Below, in pieces: positions 9,852-24,228 of a DNA stretch of 25,834 nt; positions within the stretch are counted from its first letter, which is position 1, and each line of letters starts with the position of its first letter. The notes below the pieces were generated by a model, which worked only from the letters and a program-made list of their open reading frames with translations, made no database searches and was not told the origin of the DNA. Location of the stretch: the NCBI GenBank assembly GCA_036939355.1, contig JALLAP010000129.1, forward strand, positions 1 through 25,834, in the 5' to 3' direction. The stretch is from Thalassiosira profunda (taxonomy: Eukaryota > Bacillariophyta > Thalassiosirophyceae > Thalassiosirales > Thalassiosiraceae). Position numbers and translations under genes: made by a program.

Positions 9852-10072
9852 AATGCTAATGCAATGCCCACATCGTCACGAGCTGCAGCGAGTCCTGAAT
9901 TTGAAGCCAATGCTTTTGCAATTCTTTCCGGTCGCCTCCGACCTAGCGATGAGTACTGATTCCGCCGCTCAACTCTACGAGCGATTCACCGCGTTTCACT
10001 CTTGCTTTTGCGCACCTCTCTCACTCTCTCACTTCGCTTCCGCCCACCGCCCCTGCCCCCCTGGGCAAAGCC

Positions 10073-11803
10073 ATGACGGTCCACCGCCCCCACAGCCACG
10101 GCAATGGCCACCTTCCGGCGGCCGAGGGTCGGCACCATCTGTCTCCCGAACGCGGCCACACACGGCCCGCATCCGTCGCGGGGCGAGCATCCTACTCCGT
10201 GCTCATCGCGGTCCTGGCCCTCGCGGTGGTCAGCGCCCTCATGGCAATGCAACACGTGACGACGTCCTCGCAAATGTCGAAGCGGATCAAGGAGGCCATT
10301 TATTTCCCGACTACTCGGTATAGCGACACGTGGGATATGAGCGATGGGAGCGACGATGGCGAGGAATTAGATGTGCCAGCGTACAGTGGTGCAGACGGAG
10401 AGGGCGAGGATGCAGACGCGCCCCTGCAACCGATAGACAAGCAACCCAACGGCAATAGGGAAGAGTCTTCGAGCGTCAGTGGTGATGAGAGGGAGCAAGG
10501 AGGTGCCGAGGCTGCCCCTATAATATTAGAGCCATCTGCGGGCAGTGAAGGTGCAGGTGCATCGACCCCAAATGCACAATACGAAGAGAAAGGGGAAGCA
10601 CAGTCTGGCAAAGATGTGTTCACGGCAGACAGGCGAGATTTCAATAACAACATTGCAAAGGAGACGCCCTCTCCATCACTGCGAAAACGGGAGACGCCCT
10701 TTCCGCGAATAACAACCATCGATGGAGACACGAGCGTACTATCGAGCAATCTGGAAATGGAGTCGGAGGACAAACCTCGCAAAATCGAGGTCTCTAAGAT
10801 CGCCCTGAAACAGCAGAAGCGCCTCAAAGATTCCGACGACTTCTCCTACCGCGACCCTCTGTATGAAGGGGAGTGCGTCCCAATGCAGCCGTGGCAGGAG
10901 ACCTCGTTTCCCAACTGCAATCTGTTCCACGAGCTGGATTTCGCGGGCAAGAGCACGACGGACGAGTTTGAGTTTTACGCCAAGGGAGGCTACAATCAGA
11001 TCTGGTGGATCAACGAAAAGGATAAGAACTACGATCCGGAAATGGTGGTAAAGATCTTGAAATGGGGGACGACCTACTCGGATCGGAACTTCGACAGAGT
11101 GCGGAGGGACGGGCTCATTTTGGAGCGGCTAACGAAGAGTCGCTATGTATTGGACACCTACGGATTCTGCGGCTTTGACGTACTCACTCCCTACGCGAGC
11201 GGAGGCACGCTGTCGAGCTTCCTACGATTGTGGGAACGGGGCAAAGTGAAGCTGACGCCAAAGAAGAGGTTGCAATACGCGACGGAGGTCGCGGAGGGCT
11301 TGGCGGCCGTGCACGACATCGATGGGGAGGGACTGTCGAGCGTGGCGCACGGAGATCTGAAGGGCGGGCAGTACCTATTTCACGACGGAGTGATTCAGCT
11401 TGGGGACTTCAACCGGGGCCGCTTTCTGCGGCGAAATTCCACGGCACCAGAAACGGCGTGCACGTACACCATTGGCAAAAATGATGCTGCCTTTCGCTCG
11501 CCAGAGGAGTACGAATATCTTCCGCAAACGAGCGCCATCAACGTCTACGCCCTGGGCTCGATCCTCTACGAGATTTTGACGGGGAGGGAGGTGTGGTACG
11601 ATACGGACACGAAGAAGGCACAAAGGTACATTCGGAAGGGAGACCTGCCGGAGATACCCGAGGAGATTGTGAAAAGCAAAGATCCAGTGGACGTGGCGCT
11701 GAAACAGGCAATCGACATGTGCTACGTCTTCGACCCAAAGAAGCGGGCGAAGGCTGCCGAGGTTGCGCAACATCTTCAAAAGGCTCTCATTAAGATTAAG
11801 TGA
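10073..11803 (+). CDS. Type II membrane protein with divergent protein-kinase domain
   Basis: A 576-aa single-exon gene. A short N-terminal tail (1-40) precedes one membrane segment (41-60, YSVLIAVLALAVVSALMAMQ). An acidic, low-complexity stem runs to about 280, then a kinase fold spans about 295-572. Landmarks: a glycine loop as KGGYNQIW; the ATP-binding Lys as VVKILK (K327); the catalytic loop as HGDLKGGQ (D428, K430, with Gln433 where Asn is usual); the metal-binding motif as DFN (D445, Asn instead of Gly); an activation-segment end as FRSPEEYEY; and INVYALGSILYEILTG in helix F, where Asn replaces the usual Asp. The key Lys and both Asp residues remain, so activity is possible, though several substitutions resemble pseudokinases. 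The topology would place the kinase domain in the secretory lumen, as in Fam20/Fam69-type kinases. A general Ser/Thr kinase-like call is safe; orientation and substrate are inference. Confidence 0.8.
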   Translation: MTVHRPHSHGNGHLPAAEGRHHLSPERGHTRPASVAGRASYSVLIAVLALAVVSALMAMQHVTTSSQMSKRIKEAIYFPTTRYSDTWDMSDGSDDGEELDVPAYSGADGEGEDADAPLQPIDKQPNGNREESSSVSGDEREQGGAEAAPIILEPSAGSEGAGASTPNAQYEEKGEAQSGKDVFTADRRDFNNNIAKETPSPSLRKRETPFPRITTIDGDTSVLSSNLEMESEDKPRKIEVSKIALKQQKRLKDSDDFSYRDPLYEGECVPMQPWQETSFPNCNLFHELDFAGKSTTDEFEFYAKGGYNQIWWINEKDKNYDPEMVVKILKWGTTYSDRNFDRVRRDGLILERLTKSRYVLDTYGFCGFDVLTPYASGGTLSSFLRLWERGKVKLTPKKRLQYATEVAEGLAAVHDIDGEGLSSVAHGDLKGGQYLFHDGVIQLGDFNRGRFLRRNSTAPETACTYTIGKNDAAFRSPEEYEYLPQTSAINVYALGSILYEILTGREVWYDTDTKKAQRYIRKGDLPEIPEEIVKSKDPVDVALKQAIDMCYVFDPKKRAKAAEVAQHLQKALIKIK

Positions 11804-12106
11804 TGAGTATGCAAGCGCTTGAGCATGGCAGACACCACTGAGACTTAGCTCGGAAAGGCGGCAGCATCACCGCGGCAACATCACAGCGGCAGCCCAGGAC
11901 AGGGCAGAAACCCCGAGGACACAGGAAGAAGATACCTTGTCGCGGTGATTTTCGCAAACTCGCACTTCTTTGACTGTTTGGCAAACGGTCGCGAGTGGTT
12001 GTTTCAAGTCCCCCGAATCTCGACTCTTCCAAGACTCAGAGATTGGTCTGTGCTCTGGGCTGGCCAGCACACAACTTCTCGTTCTTGGCCACCTCGTACA
12101 ACAACG
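11804..12106. promoter_or_regulatory. Intergenic region/5' leader of zinc-finger/SANT gene
   Basis: These 303 bp separate two plus-strand genes. One frame is open from 11945 into the next gene, but the 54 residues it would add look like non-coding read-through. I see no promoter element or repeat. Confidence 0.4.
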
Positions 12107-13432
12107 ATGGACGTCATCCCTGCAGTTCAGCCATTGCTCCAGCCAGGGGAAAGCTCTGGCTCTTCGGGCCGAAGGTACACTGGAATGGTCGTCTCTTTCC
12201 CACAGCCCCCAGTCCTCGTGGAGAGGAACTATTCTCAAGACGGTACTATCGAGAGGGGACCGAGCGACGAAGGCGACAAGAAGCGCAAGAGGGACGATCT
12301 CCATCGCCATCAAGGAGCGCCTACTCACACGACTCCCGCAAGTGATGGCAAGGGACCTCTCTTGGTCCTGCCGAGCGACGTCCAGTATGTGACCGACTTC
12401 CACTTGCTTCTCTATGCCCAAGTCCATCGCTCGCCGAGCGAGAAGCAGGACCTGGACACTGGCCTGCGCAAGCTGGGCAACAAGCTCCACGCCGGCTTCA
12501 TGGGCTTGCGCTGTCGCCATTGCGGCGGCAGTGACAGGGGCAATTACTTTCCCACGAGCTCCAAGCACCTCCAGTCCTGCTCCAACAACATCTACAATCA
12601 TCTCAACACTTGCAAGTGCATCCCCGCTGCCTTGAAACGAGCCCTGAATAGGGCGAAGGTCGCCCATCAGCGCCAAATGGTATCCAAGCCCAAGGGCTCT
12701 CAAGCGGTGTTCTTTGCAAAAATGTACGACCGGATCCACAACCAGGCGTTCGCTGGCGCAAGCGGTAACGACCAGCAAGTGTTGTTGAAGAAGTTGGATA
12801 ACATTGTGGCGCAGAGCGTGCCTCTCAAGACTGCTGCGCCTGTCATTGCTCTGCCAAACGTCGTCAGCTACGAGGATGCTGAGCCCATGCAACTCGAATC
12901 GTCTGATACAACCGTTACAGAGGAAGATTTCGAGATTGCGCTTGACCTTCTCCGGCGGCCTCCCACTCCGGACCCCCACACCAACTTCTATTACGACGAT
13001 TCGTTGGCCGATGTGAACGTCTCGCCAGCTCCCGTCTCTTTCGCGACCGAAGACAGCTCTCCAGCTCCCATCTCGTTCGCAACCGCAGACAGCTCCAGCA
13101 GCGATCACTGCCAGGATTGGGTCCATCCCTTGCCTCCTCCCAAGAAGAGGAAGTTGAGCGCATACCACCAGGCCCCGGGTCGGAGGAAGTTCACGCGGAG
13201 CGAGGAGATCCTGCTCATTCGCGGCATGATGATCCACGGCGAAAAGGGTAAATGGAAGAAAATCTATGACCAGACCCCGGGGCTGGCGCACATCAAGCAC
13301 TGCGCCCTGAAGGATCGGGCGCGGAGCAATCGCTTCCTCAAGATCTACGAACGCGCCAAGCGCGACCCCACTCTCCTTGATCGCCCGGATGAGCTTTGCG
13401 GCAAAGCCGACAGCCCCGCGTACACGCTTTAG
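12107..13432 (+). CDS. Putative nuclear regulator with Cys/His zinc-finger-like module and SANT/Myb-like domain
   Basis: The 441-aa product starts at an ATG with A at -3 and G at +4. Two basic patches look like nuclear localisation signals (DKKRKR near 57-62; PPPKKRKL, 343-350). Residues 91-215 form a conserved-looking module: FHLLLYAQVHRSPSEKQDLD, then CRHCGG (C136, C139), NYFPTSSKHLQSC, and NHLNTCKC (H165, C169), a C2-H-C arrangement resembling a BED-like finger, followed by ALKRALNRAKVAHQRQMVSK. Residues 306-330 hold a tandem repeat (SPAPVSFATEDS / SPAPISFATADS). Residues 358-408 (RRKFTRSEEILLIRGMMIHG, GKWKKIYD, HCALKDRARSN) match a SANT/Myb repeat with three-helix spacing. From memory this architecture recurs in diatoms. 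DNA binding and transcriptional regulation are inferred from domains. It faces the ferredoxin gene tail to tail across 97 bp. Confidence 0.78.
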   Translation: MDVIPAVQPLLQPGESSGSSGRRYTGMVVSFPQPPVLVERNYSQDGTIERGPSDEGDKKRKRDDLHRHQGAPTHTTPASDGKGPLLVLPSDVQYVTDFHLLLYAQVHRSPSEKQDLDTGLRKLGNKLHAGFMGLRCRHCGGSDRGNYFPTSSKHLQSCSNNIYNHLNTCKCIPAALKRALNRAKVAHQRQMVSKPKGSQAVFFAKMYDRIHNQAFAGASGNDQQVLLKKLDNIVAQSVPLKTAAPVIALPNVVSYEDAEPMQLESSDTTVTEEDFEIALDLLRRPPTPDPHTNFYYDDSLADVNVSPAPVSFATEDSSPAPISFATADSSSSDHCQDWVHPLPPPKKRKLSAYHQAPGRRKFTRSEEILLIRGMMIHGEKGKWKKIYDQTPGLAHIKHCALKDRARSNRFLKIYERAKRDPTLLDRPDELCGKADSPAYTL

Positions 13433-13529
13433 ATAGCTGAAGTCAGGGTGGCAAGGTGACGTCTGCGGGCCCATTTGAGTTGCAATTGTGTAGCCTCTGA
13501 AATAACATCCATCTATCGACCTTTGCTCC

Positions 13530-14087
13530 TCATTCGTCGTCAACCTCCGCAGTTGCTTCGTCCGCCATCAATCGTATTGCGTTTTCCATGCAGCTCCAGA
13601 CTCTTGCGGCATCTCCTTCGGTCATGACGTTGTGAAAGACGCTCTCGCTGAATTCGCTCGCCCGCATTCCCTCGAGGGCCACGTTGCCCATGAATTCCTC
13701 GTGTTGGACGGCCACGCACGGGCCCAGTTTGCAATTCTTCCCGCCCTGGCACCCACCGTCTTCGATGATCATGTCCTTTTCCAACCCAGCGGCCTGCGCC
13801 TGGGCGTATATTTCGCCAAGCGAGTGATACTGGTCCAACCCCGCCTCCTTCAGCTTTCTGCTGCAGTTTGTGGACGTGCACACTTGCAACGTGAACTGTG
13901 ACGCTATGGTGCGATCGGGGGAAGCGTCGGTGGATGGCATCGGTGCGTCGGACGCTCGCAATGGAACACCAACGCCATGCGGACGAGAGGCCGGCAGCTC
14001 CGGCACCAGTTGGAAGGCAGAGCAAGGATACCCCACCGCGGCAAGGGCCGCTCCTGCGCCGAGCAGCGAGACTGATGGCGGCCTCAT
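13530..14087 (-). CDS. Plastid-targeted thioredoxin-like [2Fe-2S] ferredoxin
   Basis: A 185-aa single-exon gene. Residues 1-25 are a signal peptide with the plastid Phe motif at its end (CSAF, F25), followed by an acid-poor Ser/Arg/Pro stretch to about 60, so the protein should enter the complex plastid. The mature domain starts QFTLQVCTSTNCSRKL and continues with a helix and strand to EDGGCQGGKNCKLGPCVAV. The paired cysteines fit the thioredoxin-like [2Fe-2S] ferredoxin fold (NuoE/Shethna-type), in which four Cys bind the cluster; here there are more than four candidates in the two clusters, so exact ligands are uncertain. It would be a small plastid electron carrier or cluster sensor; the partner is unknown. 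It is transcribed divergently from the double-MAPR gene, about 280 bp apart, which hints at shared regulation. Confidence 0.82.
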   Translation of the reverse strand: MRPPSVSLLGAGAALAAVGYPCSAFQLVPELPASRPHGVGVPLRASDAPMPSTDASPDRTIASQFTLQVCTSTNCSRKLKEAGLDQYHSLGEIYAQAQAAGLEKDMIIEDGGCQGGKNCKLGPCVAVQHEEFMGNVALEGMRASEFSESVFHNVMTEGDAARVWSCMENAIRLMADEATAEVDDE

Positions 14088-14369
14088 CTGCCCGATCGAT
14101 TCAGCGGTGCTGCCGAGGTTCGACGCCGCATCCCGCGCGTATGTGGCCCCTCCCCTCCTCTCCTGCCTCGCCGTCGACGACGTGGACGCCTCTTACTTAT
14201 CGCACGCCGCTGACCGCTGACTCAAATTTGAGCGGCAGCTCAGTTAGTCACCATCCCTCCATCCTTCACTTCCTCCGCACTCCCTTCCACTTCACACAGC
14301 TTCACACTTCTCACTTTCACTTTCCTCTCACCACACCACCCGCGCCGACGCCTGCAAATTAGAGCCATC
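14088..14369. promoter_or_regulatory. Divergent promoter with bZIP-like site and pyrimidine-rich leader
   Basis: This is the spacer between the ferredoxin ATG (minus) and the MAPR ATG (plus). It contains TGACTCA (14218-14224), an AP-1-type bZIP site, overlapping a perfect 12-bp palindrome CTCAAATTTGAG (14221-14232). A long pyrimidine-rich tract at about 14253-14340 precedes the plus-strand ATG, as in many short 5' leaders. Binding by a bZIP factor is inference from the motif alone. Confidence 0.45.
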
Positions 14370-15439
14370 ATGACGATATCCCACGCGGCCAAGGAGATGG
14401 GCGACTGGTGCGACGCCATGACCGGCGTCGAGGGCTCGTCGGGGGTGAGTCTTCAGCTGCTGCGGTCGATGCACACATCAGTGCTCACATCTGCAACATG
14501 ATGTGCCACAAACTCCTGCATGCACCATCGTTGCTGCCAACCTCGCCCGATGCTAATGCGTGCTTCGCCTTGCCCGATTTATACCTTTCAATACAATGTC
14601 TCTCACACCCGCAGTACGTTGTGCTCCTCGTCTGCACCCTCCTGGGATACGTGTGGATCAACGGCGGATTCCAGGCGAATGGATCCTCGAAGCACGTGGA
14701 AGAGGAGGAGGAGGAGGAGGAGCTGGAACCGCCGCGCAATTTCACGACCAAGCAATTGCGATTCTTTGATGGCAAAATGAACGAGAAGACCGAGGAGCAG
14801 AAGCCCGTGTATCTCTCGGTCGGCGGGACTGTCTTTGACGTCTCAAAGGGACGAGACTTTTACGGGCCGGGCGGGCCCTACGAAATGTTTGCTGGGAGGG
14901 AGTGCGGGGCGGCCCTTGCGACGATGAGCTTTGACGAATCTTTGCTAGATGATCTAGCCGCATGCGATACGTTGGGAGTGGGAGACAAGGCCGAGCTCCG
15001 AAATTGGCAGGAAAAGTTCGAGCACTACCGATGCTACCCCATCAAGGGACGGCTGGTTCCTGACGCCAAATTGCCCTCGTCGGAGCGAATCATATCAATG
15101 GAGGAATTGGCCAAGTTTGATGGCAATGCAGAGGGAAAGCCGGAAGGGAATCACGCAGGATATGCGCTTCATCCCATCTACCTCGGAGCGTGGGACAAGG
15201 TGTTCGACGTGAGCTTTGGGGGCGTGCCCATGTACGGAAAGGGCGGGCCGTACAATCGCTTCGCCGGAAAAGATGCCTCGCGCGCACTGGCGCTGATGAG
15301 CTTCGATCCGAAGGACGCGGAGAATCCGGACATTAGCGATTTGGAAGAGAAGAAGGTCAAGGTGCTGAAGGATTGGGTGGCGACGTTTGAAGAGAAGAAG
15401 GGATACCCCGTCGTTGGGAGACTTGACAAGGAATTGTAA
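14370..15439 (+). CDS. Membrane protein with two tandem MAPR-type cytochrome b5 domains
   Basis: Two exons: 14370-14444 (25 codons) and 14615-15439. The 170-bp intron runs from GTGAGT to CCCGCAG, phase 0. The product is 299 aa. One membrane segment begins right at the splice junction (26-40, YVVLLVCTLLGYVWI), followed by an acidic run of Glu. Domain 1 spans about 67-175 and domain 2 about 185-297. Each has the membrane-associated progesterone receptor (MAPR/PGRMC) pattern: FTTKQLRFFDG / SMEELAKFDG, a V-DVS strand, and FYGPGGPYEMFAGR / MYGKGGPYNRFAGK. MAPR proteins bind haem through a Tyr in the YGPxGPY segment; Tyr108 and Tyr232 are the candidates. Family members support P450s, sterol metabolism and haem handling on the ER. 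The duplication within one polypeptide is unusual in the PGRMC proteins I know, which have a single domain. It is divergent from the plastid ferredoxin gene. Confidence 0.85.
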
Positions 15440-15856
15440 AAAGGGGGAATATCATCTACGCTACAGCAGTCTGGATCCGCCTCTCTCCTGCGAGAGCGGG
15501 AACAACTCCGTATCATAAGCACGTCCTGCTCTCTTTGTGAACTGCTACCACCATGTCATCCAATCCTTTACCCCGGCGGGCGCGCGGGGAAGGAGGGCGA
15601 GGGCCGCCAACGAGGCGGTTGGTAGGAGCCGCTTCGCCAGGTGAGTTGCAAGCCACCACCCTTCGTACGTCCTCCACCTTTTTGTGACCTTTGATGGACA
15701 GTAGTACCGCTTGTGTCACGATGCGAAGGTTTCGCAGGGCCGAGCAAAAGTGCTTCTCAAGCTCGACGACGTTGAGCCCCCCCTCCTCCCCGCCCTCGCG
15801 ACGGACTCCATTACTTGCAATAACACTCGACACACCTTCGATCGGCCATTGCAACC
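15440..15856. promoter_or_regulatory. Upstream region of the LRR gene
   Basis: These 417 bp lie between two plus-strand genes. They contain the candidate spliced small ORF listed separately and a GC-rich CCGGCGGGCGCGCGGGG stretch. An opposite-strand frame of 113 residues spans 15513-15854. It would start 3 bp from the LRR gene's ATG on the other strand and has no recognised features, so I do not call it. Confidence 0.4.
15553..15775 (+). CDS. Candidate spliced small ORF or upstream ORF in the leader of the LRR gene
   Basis: An ATG in a good context (ACCACCATGTC) opens 29 codons plus one base to a CCAG/GTGAGT donor at 15640/15641. A GGACAG acceptor at 15701 returns to an open frame ending at TGA 15773-15775, giving a 53-residue, Arg/Pro-rich peptide with a 61-bp intron. 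It may be an upstream ORF in a spliced leader of the LRR gene rather than a separate protein gene. Composition alone does not support function. Confidence 0.2.
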
Positions 15857-17284
15857 ATGGGAGGCTGCCTCAGCGCCGCCACCGCCGCGGCGGCGCCCCC
15901 GTCGCTCCGGAAGCGATCGTCGACCGCGAGCAGCGCCTCGTCCCACTCGTCCGCCTCCCGGCGCCGCGAAGAATCCGACGCGTGGGCCCTCGTGCCCTAC
16001 GCCCCCGACGGCGAGGCGGTCGACCCTTTCTCGTCCTTCCCACTCGACGCGTGGACGGCCGTCGCCCAGTTCCTGCGACGCGACGACCTGATGAACTTGC
16101 GTCTGGCGTCGTTAGGTATACCCCGGGCGGTGACGCTTCACCCGGCCCTGACGAGCCACCTCAAACTCAACCTCGACAAATGCCCGTGGTTCGAGTGGGT
16201 TATGAAAAAGAGGGTCGACTATGACATCTTGGCGAGGAATTGGTGCCACAGAGAAGGCGTGGTGAACTTTCCTCGGGACATCTCCAACGACGAACTGGAA
16301 ATGTTTATAGCGAAGGATTTTCTCGGCAGGGCGAAGCGGGTGAGCTTCAATAGGTGTCGCAAGCTGTCGGTTAAGTGGTACGAGCTGCTGGGGGAGCTGA
16401 AGCACCTAGAAGCCATCGAAGTGGGACTGCTGCCGTACGTTACCGATGAGGAATTGGCGAGAAGCATCCAGTATTTGCAGCACGCCACGCGGTTGAATTG
16501 CGTGGGATGTTCGCAGCTGACGAATGACGGGTTCCGGATGCTGGGACAATTGCGAGGCTTGAAGGAGCTGTACTTTCTACATTGCAAGCAGTTGACCTCC
16601 CTCTCCTTTTTGGGCAACCTCGACGGGCTCCAAAAGTTATCTATTGACGGAATGCTCGGCGCGTCGCATCGCCAGAGCATGCCAGTTGTAAACGACCACG
16701 TGTTGGGCATCATCTCCGGAGAGATGCGCTCGCTCAGACATCTTGTGATAACCACCCAGCTGAGCGTGTCGGGCGTTGGTTTGGTGCATCTCGGAGACAT
16801 GCGACGGCTCGAATCGCTTGAGTTGGAACGTGGCGCGGGCGAAGCAGTCACGGATAACGCATTGAAGGTGTTATGTGGATTGACCCGCCTCAAAACGCTC
16901 CGCATCACGCACTGCGAGAATCTGAGCAATCGTTCGCTTAACTATTTGCAACATCTGCCTCGATTGGAAACGCTGGAGATCAGCTGCTGGGAATCCAACT
17001 TCAAAGATGAAGGAGCGAGGCAACTGTCGAAGCTTAGAGGATTGAAACAGTTGACGTTGGAGGGGTGGGAGGGCCTCACGGATCGTGGCATCTACTACAT
17101 CTCGAAGATTGCATCGCTCGAGCGTATCAACCTTCGGTATGCCAAGAGCATATCTGATGACGGCTTGGAGCATCTGCTGCATTTGCGCAATCTGCGAGAG
17201 TTGGAAATGGTGGATTGTTCGGTCACATCCAAGGCAAAGTCTCGGTTGAAGAAGGCGACCGGCGTCAATATCACCGTCTGGTGA
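15857..17284 (+). CDS. Predicted N-myristoylated F-box-like/leucine-rich-repeat protein
   Basis: The 475-aa single-exon product begins at an ACCATGG start. It opens MGGCLS, a strong pattern for N-myristoylation of Gly2 plus palmitoylation of Cys4, so it is probably membrane-bound. A Ser/Ala-rich linker leads to an F-box-like helix set (about 58-105: FSSFPLDAWTAVAQFLRRDD, LRLASLGIPRAV). About a dozen leucine-rich repeats then run from about 165 to 465, with units such as LKELYFLHCKQLTSLSFL, LKTLRITHCENLSNRSLNYL and LKQLTLEGWEGLTDRGIYYI. This is the AMN1/FBXL cysteine-containing type. F-box/LRR proteins are substrate receptors of SCF ubiquitin ligases. The F-box here is weak, so SCF membership is inference. 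It faces PNO tail to tail across about 180 bp. Confidence 0.82.
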   Translation: MGGCLSAATAAAAPPSLRKRSSTASSASSHSSASRRREESDAWALVPYAPDGEAVDPFSSFPLDAWTAVAQFLRRDDLMNLRLASLGIPRAVTLHPALTSHLKLNLDKCPWFEWVMKKRVDYDILARNWCHREGVVNFPRDISNDELEMFIAKDFLGRAKRVSFNRCRKLSVKWYELLGELKHLEAIEVGLLPYVTDEELARSIQYLQHATRLNCVGCSQLTNDGFRMLGQLRGLKELYFLHCKQLTSLSFLGNLDGLQKLSIDGMLGASHRQSMPVVNDHVLGIISGEMRSLRHLVITTQLSVSGVGLVHLGDMRRLESLELERGAGEAVTDNALKVLCGLTRLKTLRITHCENLSNRSLNYLQHLPRLETLEISCWESNFKDEGARQLSKLRGLKQLTLEGWEGLTDRGIYYISKIASLERINLRYAKSISDDGLEHLLHLRNLRELEMVDCSVTSKAKSRLKKATGVNITVW

Positions 17285-17464
17285 TAGATTGAGGATGGAG
17301 AGACTACTGCACAGGCTCACAAGAGAGTCGCATTGGTTAGATCTTCTTTACAATCGCTTTGCTTTATTACAATGTCAGACCGAGAGATGATGGTCAGAGT
17401 ACCCTAAACACTACTATTGCACTTGCTGTGCATGCCCAAGCACAGCTAACGTCGAATTTGGGCC

Positions 17465-23765
<6,301 letters not shown>

Positions 23766-24228
23766 TGTAGAATGTTGATGTATTGGTGGGTACTGCGTTG
23801 CTCTTCATTTTATGAGCCGCCGCGGAAGGGCGACCACCCTCCGCCTCGCCGGGGTCTCCGACGACGGGAACACGGGAAAACAACGGGAAGCGGCGGCGAA
23901 TCTGGTGGAAGTCAACGTTGGTTTGGGGTTCTCATTCGGCTTTTCAGGCGGAGATGTCTTTTGCGAAGGTGCAGGAGGTGCAAAATCCAGATGCCCGTCT
24001 TTTCTGACCGACGAGTGAAAAAATCCGCCCTCCGCTCCCTCCAGCTCGCGGCATCAGGATGGCCTCCATCCTCGACCACTACATAGGTAGGTCGACAGTG
24101 TGAGCGGGTTCTCTCTCAGGATGGCCTCCATCCTCGACCACTACATAGGTAGGTCGACAGTGTGAGCGGGTTCTCTCTCACATATTTACACTCGCTTGTT
24201 ATTTGCAACGTCTTCACAAATATTTACA
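23766..24228. promoter_or_regulatory. PNO upstream region and intergenic space
   Basis: These 463 bp lie between the PNO start and the transporter stop, both on the minus strand. The part next to PNO should hold its promoter; I see no TATA box or clear factor site. The part near the transporter is occupied by the 62-bp-period tandem repeat. Confidence 0.4.
24054..24180. repeat. 62-bp-period tandem duplication, about 2.05 exact copies
   Basis: Bases 24054-24118 equal bases 24116-24180, a perfect tandem repeat with period 62 and no N. Each unit contains an ATG followed by eight codons (MASILDHYI) and a GTAGGT donor-like site on the plus strand, so it may carry a first-exon start. A plus-strand gene would then run into the 3' end of the minus-strand transporter. 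Because the two single-N joins in this window also show exact direct copies, an unresolved contig overlap is likely. A genuine small duplication is the alternative. Confidence 0.85.

Noticed and set aside
15513..15854. 113-residue minus-strand frame upstream of the LRR gene
   Set aside because: It would start 3 bp from the opposite ATG, has no recognised domain, and overlaps a better plus-strand splice pattern.
23812..24018. 68- and 104-residue plus-strand frames upstream of PNO
   Set aside because: Low-complexity composition, no domain, and they run into the tandem repeat without a credible gene structure.
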